Assembly: GCF_003721245.1 (NCBI RefSeq)
Contig: NZ_RIZG01000009.1
Coordinates: 59,920-95,562 of the forward strand
Origin: Marinomonas hwangdonensis
Lineage (GTDB): Bacteria > Pseudomonadota > Gammaproteobacteria > Pseudomonadales > Marinomonadaceae
Direction of reading: 5' to 3'
Length of the DNA: 35,643 bases
How positions within the stretch are numbered: the first letter of the stretch is position 1; each line of letters opens with the position of its first letter. Positions 24,264-32,689 of the stretch are shown here, piece by piece. Below the pieces are notes generated by a model. That model saw only the letters and a program-made list of their open reading frames with translations, did not search any database and was not told the origin of the DNA. The translations under genes and the position numbers were made by a program.

Positions 24264-24689
24264 ATGAAAAACACACTTTTACGCATTACTCTTGGTTTAG
24301 GTATTTTAACAATGACTGGCACTGCATTAGCTGGTGGAATGAGCGGTAACCTTGCTGTTAAAGGCAGTGACCAAGATGTCTCTGGCGGAACCGTGGTAAC
24401 TGATATGGTAATGGCCGAGAAGAATGGCTGGTTGGTTGTGCATCGAACTGATAAGGCGATGAAACCCGGTCCAGTCGTGGCGTATGCGCCACTTAAAAAA
24501 GGCGAAAATAATGATGTGGTGGCTATTCTGACTGAGTCAGTAGAGTCTGGAGACATGCTGATGTTAATGCTTCACGGTGAAGATGGCGGTATGAAAACAG
24601 GGATTTTTGAATACACGCTAGGAGCGAAAGAAGATGGCCCGATTAAAGTAGATGGTAAGTTAGTGATGGATGTGATCACAGCAAAATAG
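24264..24689 (+). CDS. Small exported DUF7282-like protein
   Basis: 141 aa with a signal peptide (MKNTLLRITLGLGILTMTGTALA). The mature part contains SGGTVVTDMVMAEKNGWLVVHR, KPGPVVAYAPLKKGENNDVVAIL, DMLMLMLHGEDGGMKTGIFEY and DGPIKVDGKLVMDV. This order (GW-VVH, GPV, NxDV, MLHxDxG, F-F, D-P) recalls the DUF7282 beta-sandwich domain found in exported proteins; the function is unknown. The AGAGG site is 6 nt from the ATG. It is preceded by a possible ECF promoter and followed by a strong terminator, so it is probably a one-gene unit controlled by the neighbouring sigma factor. Confidence 0.75.
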   Translation: MKNTLLRITLGLGILTMTGTALAGGMSGNLAVKGSDQDVSGGTVVTDMVMAEKNGWLVVHRTDKAMKPGPVVAYAPLKKGENNDVVAILTESVESGDMLMLMLHGEDGGMKTGIFEYTLGAKEDGPIKVDGKLVMDVITAK

Positions 24690-24704
24690 TTTAGAGTGAG
24701 TATA

Positions 24705-24737
24705 AAAAAGCCAGTATGGAGCCCATACTGGCTTTTT
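24705..24737. terminator. Strong bidirectional terminator
   Basis: AAAAAGCCAGTATGG (24705-24719) pairs perfectly over 15 bp with CCATACTGGCTTTTT (24723-24737), with T on both sides. It ends the small exported protein gene and can also end the convergent metallohydrolase gene. Confidence 0.92.
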
Positions 24738-24811
24738 AAAAACCACTAGCGTACTTTAAATGAGATACACCGTCCCTAAAGCGAGGCGATTTTAGAGAGT
24801 GCGCTAAGTTA

Positions 24812-27067
24812 TTATTTTGAAGATGAAGATTTTATCCAAACTGGGTTAGACCATGCTGTGCTACCATCTTTATCTTCCACTTCAAGGCTGATCCATCCTT
24901 TAGCTTCGACTGGAATAGTTAGTGTGAGCTCCGTTTCTTGGTTTTCATCGGGGTTTAAACTGACAGTTTTAAGCGTTTCCCCCCCTTTACCCAGCATACG
25001 AATCTCTTTTAAACCATCTACCGCGACAACGTTAACCGTCCATTTGTCACCTGCAGATACTGTGTCTCCAAACATGATGTTTTGTGGGTACAAAATAGGT
25101 CCTTGAGTAGCATAGCCTTTGCCTAGGTTTAGGGCTTTTGCGAATGACAGCGGGGTAATTTCAGCGTCTACATGTGCCATCATACGAATTTGACCAGTCA
25201 GTTGGTTCCATGCGTCATGAGTGTCTGTGCCTGCCGTGAAGTACATAGTTTCACCTTCATCCCATAGCTGGTGAATCTTTTTCAAGGTGGGTTCGTTATC
25301 AACTCGAGTATTCAATTCCATTAAGTCAAATTTGTCTGTTGTTCCACCTGGCACTGCGTCTTTAGCGATGTTGGTAAAGTAGCCATAATCATTAAATGGA
25401 TGATTCATTGGTATAACTTCGGCTCCCATTTCGTGCATGGCTTCCATGATGTCATGTATGTTTGCTGTCCCTGGGTCGACGTTGAGCTGTGCGCTGTTAT
25501 CTACTGGAAAAGGGTTCATGTGGCCCCACGATGGTGAAACTTCTATTGATGGAATGAAGGGAATTCCACGTTTTGCTGATAAGTCTGCAAATATTTTATG
25601 GTTGATCGTTGAGTCATGATCGCTGATAAATGTCAGATCCAATCCTGTTGCCAATTGTGCTCTGACAGCGATCTCTGGTGGAGTAACGCCTTCTAGTACA
25701 TTTCCATGATGATGTAAGTCAGCACCGTACCAGTGATGCTGGTTTGGGTGGGTTAACTGTGGCACCTTAATTAGCTGGTGGTTGGTTTTACCAGATTCGA
25801 GAGTGACGTCTAAGATTTGTGTCTTGGTTAAAAAACCGGCACCTGAATCAATACCAAAAGTGTAGGAGCCTGGTGCAAGTGACAGCTCCGCGGTACCTCC
25901 CGGCAATAATTCAGTAAAGAAGGTGCGTTTGCCTAAAAACTCGACAGGGGGGGCTTGTCCTTCAATGATGGTGATACGCGCATCTTTAGCTTCAGCAGAA
26001 GTGGCTTCTTGTATTCTCAGAGACAATTTTGCTGGGGCAGTCAATCCAGTAAAATCGAGTGTTTGCTGACTATTTTTGCTGATGCTGATGGTTTGTAGTG
26101 AGCTATTGGCGTGGCCTGTCGCCGTACCATAAACTTGGTATTCGCCTTTAGGTAAATCAAAACTGTACATACCTTTTTGAGCAAGTGTCCAAGCGTATGG
26201 GTGACCTTGTTTTTCGATCATAACGATGGCGTCATTAGGTACGCTGCCATTTTCTGCCCGAATTTGGCCAGATATGTTCCCCGTCGGTATTTTCTTGCGA
26301 GCAGCTTCTGCTTTTATAATGGGAGCAAGATCGCCATTTGGCACTGCTTGTAGCTGTGAATTAAACGTTCGGCTTTCGCCAGGCTTAAGGGTGTGGCCGA
26401 GGTACATATCGCGACCATTGTATTTTATTCTATCAAAATAAGGGGCATGCAGAGCAAAGGCCCAGTCTCTGTCGTAAGCAACCATTCGATCCGTTAGTGC
26501 ATTTGTTGCCATGGCTTCTTCGTTTCCTTCAAGCCCAGCAATGGCAAACTGGTAACCCGTATCAGGCCAGATAGTGTGACCAGATTCTAGTTCTAATGCT
26601 TGATCACCTTGGTTTGTCATGGTGGTTTTCAGCAGTATAGAATCTGAGCCAGATTCTAAGGTATACCAGGTGGTAATATCGACATCATCGAAATTACGAC
26701 TAATTTTAATCACGGCTTTGCTGGGACTGTCTTCAAGAATCTCAACGGACTTACGGTCATTAGGCCAAGCCGACCAACTGTTTGGAATAAAATCTGCAAA
26801 AGCGACTCGGTCTAGGTCAATTTCTCCTTCTTTAACGGCGGCTAAATCTACTAACGTGCCACGAGGTACTCCCCATGGTGGAGCAGACTCAATGGCGAGC
26901 GCGAAAGCGATGTGTTCGTTTTTGACGGTAATGTCTTTTTCATAGACAGCTTCGCCATCCGGAATGGCGGTTTCGCCCGTGGTTATTGAAACATTTGCAA
27001 AGGCGTTAGGCCCCAATAATAGTCCAGAAACGACTGCGGCTATTGCAGTTTTTGAAAAAGTTGACAT
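24812..27067 (-). CDS. Exported CehA/McbA-family PHP-type metallohydrolase
   Basis: 751 aa with a signal peptide (~1-24, ..GPNAFA). The N-terminal ~250 residues are a beta-rich domain, followed by carboxypeptidase-regulatory-like beta folds (~262-345, with GKGMYSFDLPKGEYQVY-type strands). The PHP-like catalytic domain (~440-640) shows the metal-site motifs DLHHHGN (450-456), SDHDS (482-486), Glu509 in IEVSPSWGHMNPF, NHPFND (555-560) and TDTHD (614-618). A last beta domain follows. CehA/McbA relatives include carbaryl hydrolase, but specificity varies and none can be inferred here. AAGGGA precedes the ATG. It is monocistronic, with a palindrome in its upstream region, and its physiological substrate is unknown. 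Confidence 0.82.
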   Translation of the reverse strand: MSTFSKTAIAAVVSGLLLGPNAFANVSITTGETAIPDGEAVYEKDITVKNEHIAFALAIESAPPWGVPRGTLVDLAAVKEGEIDLDRVAFADFIPNSWSAWPNDRKSVEILEDSPSKAVIKISRNFDDVDITTWYTLESGSDSILLKTTMTNQGDQALELESGHTIWPDTGYQFAIAGLEGNEEAMATNALTDRMVAYDRDWAFALHAPYFDRIKYNGRDMYLGHTLKPGESRTFNSQLQAVPNGDLAPIIKAEAARKKIPTGNISGQIRAENGSVPNDAIVMIEKQGHPYAWTLAQKGMYSFDLPKGEYQVYGTATGHANSSLQTISISKNSQQTLDFTGLTAPAKLSLRIQEATSAEAKDARITIIEGQAPPVEFLGKRTFFTELLPGGTAELSLAPGSYTFGIDSGAGFLTKTQILDVTLESGKTNHQLIKVPQLTHPNQHHWYGADLHHHGNVLEGVTPPEIAVRAQLATGLDLTFISDHDSTINHKIFADLSAKRGIPFIPSIEVSPSWGHMNPFPVDNSAQLNVDPGTANIHDIMEAMHEMGAEVIPMNHPFNDYGYFTNIAKDAVPGGTTDKFDLMELNTRVDNEPTLKKIHQLWDEGETMYFTAGTDTHDAWNQLTGQIRMMAHVDAEITPLSFAKALNLGKGYATQGPILYPQNIMFGDTVSAGDKWTVNVVAVDGLKEIRMLGKGGETLKTVSLNPDENQETELTLTIPVEAKGWISLEVEDKDGSTAWSNPVWIKSSSSK

Positions 27068-27462
27068 CTAGCTAATCCCTTTTTTTATGATATTTTTCAA
27101 TTATTACACTTTTATTGTGCTTTAAGTTAATTGAACGTTCAATTAAAAAAAGAAGAGGGAGTTGGTTTTTTGTTTACACAACTAACCTTTTTTATTTTTT
27201 AAGTTATTGTTTTATAATGATTATATTTAATTTATTCAAATAAATATATAAGTGAAAAAATATTTAGTTATCTAATGGTTTTGGTGTTTTATATGTTTCT
27301 TTATACAGAAATAGAGGGTATTTTGGGTTTAGTTGAGGACGCGTAAGAGAACAGGATGAAACTGTACGGTATTTTTTTCGTACCGGAAGGGAATTAGGAA
27401 GGTGTCTCAGCTTAGTTGGATGTAAGCACTTTTAAAGTATTGTATTGGTGGGTGTGACAGCC
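27068..27462. other. AT-rich 395-bp intergenic region between dxs and the metallohydrolase gene
   Basis: I see no gene on either strand. It holds the promoter region of the metallohydrolase, including a 20-bp palindrome, a very AT-rich stretch (~27170-27300), and near the dxs end a hairpin overlapping the dxs stop codon. No T-tract terminator for dxs is evident. Confidence 0.6.
27127..27146. promoter_or_regulatory. 20-bp perfect palindrome, probable operator
   Basis: TTAATTGAACGTTCAATTAA is symmetric over all 20 bases and lies 60 bp upstream of the metallohydrolase start, where a promoter would sit. The TTGAAC half-sites resemble operators of TetR-family repressors (BetI comes to mind, as recollection only). 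No such regulator gene is next to it. Confidence 0.6.
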
Positions 27463-27478
27463 TTACGGCTGATCACAC
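27452..27478 (-). other. Hairpin spanning the dxs stop codon
   Basis: GTGTGACAGCC (27452-27462) pairs with GGCTGATCACAC (27467-27478) with one bulged base; the loop is the dxs stop codon. There is no T-run on the minus strand, so it is not a standard terminator; it could protect the mRNA 3' end. Confidence 0.45.
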
Positions 27479-29367
27479 TTTATCAACTTAGCTTCTATGG
27501 CCGACTGTATGCCTTTAGCATCTAGCCCTATGCGTTTTAACATTGAAGCATGACTTGCGTGTTCTTCATATTGGTCAGGAAGACCAAGATGAAGTGTCGG
27601 GATATGGATATTATTTGCTAGTAAGTATTCGCTTACTGCTGAGCCTGCGCCACCCATTATGGCATTTTCTTCCACGGTGACTATTAGTTTAGCATCTCTT
27701 TGAGCTAAGAGGGCGTCCTCGTCGATAGGCTTTACAAAACGCATGTCTAGTAAGGTGGCATCAAGGTTTTCTGCGGCTTCTAATGCATCGTAGGTTGGGC
27801 GGCCAAAACCGCAAATGACAATGCCAGACTGTCCCGTACGTAATGTACGTGATTTACCGATTGCGAGAGTCGACAAGGTATTTTCAATATGAACGCCTTG
27901 ACCGGTTCCGCGAGGATAACGAACGGCCGCAGGCCCTTCGTACTCATAACCGGTTTGTAGCATTTTGCGACATTCGTCTTCGTCTGATGGTGCCATAACC
28001 ACCATGTTTGGAATGCAACGAAGATAACTTAAGTCGTAAGCGCCAGCGTGTGTTGGTCCATCTTCGCCAACGAGTCCAGCTCGGTCAATAGCGAAAAGCA
28101 CATCAAGATTTTGCAACGCTACATCGTGAATAAGCTGATCGTAAGCGCGTTGAAGAAAAGTCGAATAGATGGCAACGACCGGTTTAATGCCATCACATGC
28201 CATCCCAGCGGCTAGGGTGACAGCGTGTTGTTCTGCAATCGCGACATCAAAATATCGTTCAGGAAAGCGCTCTGCGAACTCAATTAAGTCAGAGCCTTCT
28301 TTCATGGCTGGCGTGATAGCAACCAGTTTTTGGTCTTGCTCGGCGACATCGCACACCCATTTACCGAAAACATTACAGTATTTTGGTAATTTGCTTTTCT
28401 TGGTATTAGGTTTTGGGTCTGGCTCGATTTTATTAATAGCATGATAACCAATTGGATCGCCTTCAGCCGGTTCAAAGCCTTTGCCTTTTTTGGTTATTAT
28501 ATGGAGAAACTGTGGGCCAGTGCGGTCTTTCAGATTGGTAATGGTGGTTAATAAGTGGTCTATGTCGTGGCCGTCTATTGGGCCAATATAGTTAAAACCA
28601 AGCTCTTCAAACATCATACCTGGTGATACCATGCCTTTCATGTGCTCTTCCGCTTTACGGGCTAACTCAAGGGCAGAAGGTAAGCCTGAAAATACTTTTT
28701 GACCGCTTTTACGAATGCTGTCGTAGGTTTTACTTGCCCAAAGGCGAGCGAAATAACTTGATAAAGCGCCCACGGGTTTTGAAATCGACATTTCATTATC
28801 GTTTAAAATCACCAGCATATCAGCCTTTACATGGCCGGCATGGTTGAGCGCCTCAAACGCCATGCCTGCAGACATGGCGCCATCACCGATAACCGCGACG
28901 GCTTTACGTCCTGTACCAAGCTGTTTTGACGCAATGGACATGCCTAACGCGGAACCAATGGAAGTACTTGAATGTCCTACGCCAAACGTATCGTAGGCGC
29001 TTTCATCACGCTTCGGAAAACCAGAAATACCATTTTCTTGACGAATGTGTAGTAGCGCCTCTCGACGTCCAGTCAGTATTTTATGAGGGTAGGCTTGGTG
29101 GCCAACATCCCAAACGATGCGATCTTCTGGCGTGTTGTAAATATAGTGCAAAGCCACCGTCAATTCGACAACGCCTAATCCTGCACCAAAGTGTCCGCCA
29201 GTTTGCCCAACGCTATACAACATGAATTCTCGTAGCTCACGAATAAGTCCAGGCAGCCGCTCTTTCTTTAAAGCGCGTAAATCGGCCGGTGAGTTGATTT
29301 GGTCAAGCAACGGAGTATTGGGTCGCGCTGTGGGAATTTCTTCGAACATTGGCACAGGTTTGGTCAC
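27463..29367 (-). CDS. dxs: 1-deoxy-D-xylulose-5-phosphate synthase
   Basis: Thiamine-diphosphate enzyme joining pyruvate and glyceraldehyde-3-phosphate, the first step of the MEP isoprenoid pathway. 634 aa from a GTG. An ATG six codons later (29349) gives [16 protein letters not shown], the more typical family beginning, so the start is uncertain. Motifs are [18 protein letters not shown], the ThDP motif [52 protein letters not shown] and the pyrimidine-domain [24 protein letters not shown]. It is the last gene of xseB-ispA-dxs, after ispA, whose product supplies farnesyl diphosphate from the same pathway. Confidence 0.96.
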   Translation of the reverse strand: MTKPVPMFEEIPTARPNTPLLDQINSPADLRALKKERLPGLIRELREFMLYSVGQTGGHFGAGLGVVELTVALHYIYNTPEDRIVWDVGHQAYPHKILTGRREALLHIRQENGISGFPKRDESAYDTFGVGHSSTSIGSALGMSIASKQLGTGRKAVAVIGDGAMSAGMAFEALNHAGHVKADMLVILNDNEMSISKPVGALSSYFARLWASKTYDSIRKSGQKVFSGLPSALELARKAEEHMKGMVSPGMMFEELGFNYIGPIDGHDIDHLLTTITNLKDRTGPQFLHIITKKGKGFEPAEGDPIGYHAINKIEPDPKPNTKKSKLPKYCNVFGKWVCDVAEQDQKLVAITPAMKEGSDLIEFAERFPERYFDVAIAEQHAVTLAAGMACDGIKPVVAIYSTFLQRAYDQLIHDVALQNLDVLFAIDRAGLVGEDGPTHAGAYDLSYLRCIPNMVVMAPSDEDECRKMLQTGYEYEGPAAVRYPRGTGQGVHIENTLSTLAIGKSRTLRTGQSGIVICGFGRPTYDALEAAENLDATLLDMRFVKPIDEDALLAQRDAKLIVTVEENAIMGGAGSAVSEYLLANNIHIPTLHLGLPDQYEEHASHASMLKRIGLDAKGIQSAIEAKLIKCDQP

Positions 29368-29397
29368 ATAAGTTAATCTAAAGAGTCAGTAAGTATA

Positions 29398-30279
29398 TCA
29401 GTGGTTGCGACCAATAATATAGTTAGCAAGTTCAATTAAAGGTTGAGCGTTTTTGCCAAATGGTGAGATAGTGCTTACGGCCTGATGATGGAGGTCTTGT
29501 GCAAGTCGTTGAGCGCCGTCTAGCCCGAGTAGTTTGGGGTAGGTGGGTTTGTTGGCTTCTTCATCGGAAAACTGTGTTTTGCCGAGCGTATCGGTATCAC
29601 TTGTGATGTCGATGATGTCGTCTTGGACTTGGAAAGCCAGCCCAATGGCGTTGGCGTAGGCATCCAGTGAAGCAAGTGTTCTTGGTTGGGTAAGTCCCAC
29701 GCTGATAGCGCCCATGCGCACGCTGGCTCGAATCAGTGCACCCGTTTTATGTTGATGCATTTGTTCAAGTGCGGCTAGATCTATATTCTTACCAACATTG
29801 GCTAAATCGATCATTTGTCCTGTCACCATGCCGTGACGCCCAGAGGCAACAACTAACTCTTGAATGAGTTGGAGTTGTAAGTCTGCTCGGTTGAGATGTG
29901 GACTGCTCAAAAGTTCAAAGGCAAAGGTTTGTAATGCATCGCCTGCTAAAATAGCTGTCGCTTCGTCAAAACGTATGTGACAAGTCGGCTTGCCTCGGCG
30001 TAAATCATCATTATCCATCGCCGGTAAGTCATCATGGATTAAGGAGTAAGCATGGATTGCTTCGATGGCCGCCGCACAAGCATCTGTCAGTTCATTGGCT
30101 TCATCGAATAAAGCCGCAGTTGCATAAGTGAGCATGGGTCGAACGCGTTTGCCGCCATTAAACAAACTGTATGACATGGCCTCTTGTAAGTGTTGCGCTG
30201 GCTTGTATTGATTTAACTTTTGCGTAAGGTAAGTGTCTACTCTGCTGCGAGTGTAATGAGAAAAATCGGTTAAAATCAC
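29398..30279 (-). CDS. ispA: Farnesyl diphosphate synthase (short-chain polyprenyl synthase)
   Basis: 293-aa trans-prenyltransferase building geranyl and farnesyl diphosphate. The first Asp-rich motif is in HDDLPAMDNDDLRRGKPTCH, the second is VQDDIIDITSDTDTLGK, and GGKRVRPML precedes them. The start is GTG, overlapping the xseB stop by four bases (GTGA), so it is translationally coupled. The middle position in xseB-ispA-dxs and the length fit IspA. Chain length (FPP versus GPP/GGPP) is assigned by family and context. Confidence 0.95.
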   Translation of the reverse strand: MILTDFSHYTRSRVDTYLTQKLNQYKPAQHLQEAMSYSLFNGGKRVRPMLTYATAALFDEANELTDACAAAIEAIHAYSLIHDDLPAMDNDDLRRGKPTCHIRFDEATAILAGDALQTFAFELLSSPHLNRADLQLQLIQELVVASGRHGMVTGQMIDLANVGKNIDLAALEQMHQHKTGALIRASVRMGAISVGLTQPRTLASLDAYANAIGLAFQVQDDIIDITSDTDTLGKTQFSDEEANKPTYPKLLGLDGAQRLAQDLHHQAVSTISPFGKNAQPLIELANYIIGRNH

Positions 30280-30518
30280 GAATTTACTTCCGGGTCAAAG
30301 GGCTCAAGGTGTTCACCGTCTTGTTTTTCTAAAAGGATTTGCACTTTTTGTTCGGCTTGAGTCAGTACCAGCTGGCATTCTTGACTCAATTTTACGCCCT
30401 TTTCAAACGCTTTTAATGCATCTTCTAAAGAAAGCTGATTTGACTCAAGTTGGACAACGAGGTTATCTAACTCGTTGATGTTATCTTCAAAATGACGTGC
30501 GGAGGTTTTACGGGACAT
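30276..30518 (-). CDS. xseB: Exodeoxyribonuclease VII small subunit
   Basis: Small helical subunit of ExoVII, which degrades single-stranded DNA with XseA. I choose the ATG at 30518 (80 aa, the E. coli length); a GTG at 30530 would add four residues. The core FEDNINELDNLVVQLESNQLSLEDALKAFEKGVKLSQECQLVLTQAEQKVQILL is the family signature. It is first in the xseB-ispA-dxs operon and divergent from pomA; xseA lies elsewhere. Confidence 0.95.
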   Translation of the reverse strand: MSRKTSARHFEDNINELDNLVVQLESNQLSLEDALKAFEKGVKLSQECQLVLTQAEQKVQILLEKQDGEHLEPFDPEVNS

Positions 30519-30640
30519 AGGGCTGCTCACTTTTTAGCTCATGCTTTGTAACAGAAATTACGCTAGTGTTCGAGATGTGTTAATCAAATTTACAAAATCG
30601 TCTAATATTTTCTCATGCTCAAGCTTTGTTTCGTATAGAA

Positions 30641-30668
30641 TTGCTCGGTATATTAATAGCATTATAGC
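30641..30668 (+). promoter_or_regulatory. Candidate sigma-70 promoter of pomAB
   Basis: TTGCTC (30641-30646), 16 bp, TATAGC (30663-30668), ~20 bp before the GTG start. I do not see a flagellar sigma-28 box, so pomAB may be made constitutively. The match is moderate and the implied leader is short. Confidence 0.35.
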
Positions 30669-30688
30669 CTCATTGTTAGGAGACGTGT

Positions 30689-31444
30689 GTGGATATCGCA
30701 ACGTTAATAGGATTAGTTGGATCTTTTATAGTCATCATAGCGGCCATTTTTGTTGGTGGCTCAGCGGGAATGTTTTTAGACACAGCGTCGACATTAATAG
30801 TACTAGTCGGGACGACTTTTGTTGTTTTAATGCAATATCCCTTAAGTCAGTTTTTGGGTGCGGGAAAAGTCGCAGCAAAAGCTTTTATGTTTAAAAGTGT
30901 GCCTTTAGATACCTTGATCGATGAAATATATGGTTTGGCTGATGAAGCGCGTAAAGGAGGGTTGTTGTCTTTAGAGGGAAAGGAGGTAAGTCACCCTTTT
31001 TTATCAAAAGGCATTCAAATGTTGGTGGATGGTCATGACGGTAATGTCGTTAGAGGTCAATTATCAAAAGACATGAATCAGTCTTATCAAAGGCACATAG
31101 CAGGGGCGAAAGTTTTTAAAGCGGCTGGTGATGTAGGTCCTGCAATGGGAATGATAGGAACTCTAGTCGGTTTGGTACAGATGTTGGCCAATATGGATGA
31201 CCCTAAAGCTATCGGGCCTGCTATGGCGGTTGCTTTGTTAACGACTTTGTATGGTGCCATGTTAGCAAACATGGTGTGCTTGCCAATTCAGTCAAAATTA
31301 ACAATTCGAGCGGACGAGGAGTTGCTGTGCCAGAAAATGATCATGGATGCACTCCTTGCTATTCAGTCTGGGCAAAATCCACGGATTCTAGACGGAGCCC
31401 TTAAAACCTACATACCCGAAGGCAAGCGCGTTGAGCGTGAATAA
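30689..31444 (+). CDS. pomA: Flagellar motor stator protein PomA (Na+-type MotA)
   Basis: Inner-membrane stator subunit that, with PomB, converts ion flow into flagellar torque. 251 aa from a GTG preceded by TAGGAGA. The N terminus MDIATLIGLVGSFIVIIAAIFVGG and the C-terminal half GDVGPAMGMIGTLVGLVQMLANMDDPKAIGPAMAVALLTTLYGAMLANMV closely match Vibrio PomA. Four membrane segments (~5-25, 30-50, ~155-175, ~185-210) flank a cytoplasmic loop bearing the charged torque-generating residues (AARKGGLLSLE region). pomB follows 26 bp later. The Na+ specificity is inferred from similarity to PomA rather than to E. coli MotA. Confidence 0.94.
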   Translation: MDIATLIGLVGSFIVIIAAIFVGGSAGMFLDTASTLIVLVGTTFVVLMQYPLSQFLGAGKVAAKAFMFKSVPLDTLIDEIYGLADEARKGGLLSLEGKEVSHPFLSKGIQMLVDGHDGNVVRGQLSKDMNQSYQRHIAGAKVFKAAGDVGPAMGMIGTLVGLVQMLANMDDPKAIGPAMAVALLTTLYGAMLANMVCLPIQSKLTIRADEELLCQKMIMDALLAIQSGQNPRILDGALKTYIPEGKRVERE

Positions 31445-31470
31445 TATATTAGTTGTGAACGGATACGATA

Positions 31471-32478
31471 ATGAGTGATGAAGAAGAACAAGAATGTCCT
31501 GAATGTGTAGAGGGGTTACCCGCCTACATGGGTACCTTTGCCGATCTTATGTCGCTGCTAATGTGCTTCTTTGTACTTTTACTGTCTTTTGCTGAGATGG
31601 ATGTCACCAAGTTCAAGCGTTTGGCTGGATCAATGAAAGATGCGTTTGGCGTTCAACGTGAGATAAGTGCAGACGCAATACCAATGGGAACATCTATCAT
31701 CGCCCAAGAGTTTAGCCCTGGACGTCCTGAGCCAACCCCAATTAATGAAGTGAAGCAAAGAGCAGATGCCACACCTGAAAATACCTTAGAGGTTATTTGT
31801 AAGCCGGGTGACGCAGAATTGAATGAACAAAGTAATTCAGGTTCACCTGCCCCTTTGAGCTTTGTGGATAAGTCTAAAGCAGATCTTGAAAGAGAAAAGA
31901 AGATCAAGAAAACAGAAGAAGATGCTCAAATGATTGCCTCAGTGATGCGCGAAGAGATTTCTAAGGGCACCGTTGAGATAGAGACACAAGAGCAATCCAT
32001 CACGATTCGTATAAAAGATAAGGGGTCTTTTGGTTCTGGTTCTGCCGAGCTAAATTACGATTTTATTCCAGTAATCGACATGATTCGTGAAGTGTTAGTG
32101 GGTATTGAAGGGACTATTTCGGTTGAAGGGCATACGGATAATATTCCTATTGATAGTCGGCGCTTCAGTTCGAACTGGCAGTTATCTTCAGCGCGTGCCA
32201 TTTCTGTGGCTGAGGAATTATTTGCCTCTAGACAGCTGAGTCAGGATCGATTCGCGGTAACAGGGTATTCAGATACGCGCCCATTAGTTCCAAATGATAC
32301 GCCACTTAACAGGGCAACAAATCGTCGAGTTGAAATTATTGTTAAGCAGAATGACGTTTCTCGTCCTGTTATGAGGAGCTCAAGCCGTAATCAACTGATG
32401 GAGTTTGATCAAGATAGCTTGGGAGATAACTTCGAAGACGATGGCTTGGATGTGTTAAGGCCGAGTGAGATTTTTTAA
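31471..32478 (+). CDS. pomB: Flagellar motor stator protein PomB (Na+-type MotB)
   Basis: 335 aa. One membrane helix is preceded by GLPAYMGTFADLMSLLMCFFVLLLSFAEMD; Asp25 in TFADLM is the ion-binding residue of the stator channel. The segment FKRLAGSMKDAFGVQ and the IIAQEFSPGRPEPTPI stretch are plug/linker features seen in Vibrio PomB. The C-terminal OmpA-like peptidoglycan-binding domain (~170-305) contains SVEGHTDNIPIDS, NWQLSSARAISVAE and NRATNRRVEIIVKQ. A Cys-x-x-Cys (9-12) lies in the cytoplasmic tail. It forms the A4B2-type stator with PomA and is followed by a terminator. Confidence 0.95.
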   Translation: MSDEEEQECPECVEGLPAYMGTFADLMSLLMCFFVLLLSFAEMDVTKFKRLAGSMKDAFGVQREISADAIPMGTSIIAQEFSPGRPEPTPINEVKQRADATPENTLEVICKPGDAELNEQSNSGSPAPLSFVDKSKADLEREKKIKKTEEDAQMIASVMREEISKGTVEIETQEQSITIRIKDKGSFGSGSAELNYDFIPVIDMIREVLVGIEGTISVEGHTDNIPIDSRRFSSNWQLSSARAISVAEELFASRQLSQDRFAVTGYSDTRPLVPNDTPLNRATNRRVEIIVKQNDVSRPVMRSSSRNQLMEFDQDSLGDNFEDDGLDVLRPSEIF

Positions 32479-32501
32479 CTGGGATTTTACGTATGTCCTC
32501 C

Positions 32502-32527
32502 AAAAAAGAGCTTCGGCTCTTTTTTTT
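32502..32527 (+). terminator. Rho-independent terminator of pomAB
   Basis: AGAGC-TTCG-GCTCT, a UUCG tetraloop hairpin, is flanked by A6 and a run of eight or more T. Confidence 0.92.
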
Positions 32528-32631
32528 GTGTCTGTCTTATTTTAGGTGGTATTGCTAGGAAGGTTTTGTTATAGCGTTAGTAATTAGGTTTATTTTAGAA
32601 TTGATTGGTATGAAAAGGTTTTTGGGCTTTT

Positions 32632-32685
32632 TTAAATGTCACTGTCGAGTAAGGTTAGTTTGCCTTACTCGACAGTGACATTTAA
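32632..32685. repeat. 23-bp perfect inverted repeat next to the M23 peptidase gene
   Basis: The arm at 32632-32654 (core GTCACTGTCGAGTAAGG) is perfectly inverted at 32663-32685 across an 8-nt loop, ending 5 bp after the peptidase stop codon. It lacks a T-run right after it on either strand. It is unusually long for a terminator; it may still act as a convergent transcription stop or be a small mobile or recombination-derived repeat. Confidence 0.85.
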
Positions 32686-32689
32686 GTGA

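Noticed and set aside
30541..30894. 117-codon ORF upstream of and overlapping pomA in another frame
   Set aside because: It covers the promoter region and pomA start out of frame; residue pattern is not protein-like and pomA is certain.
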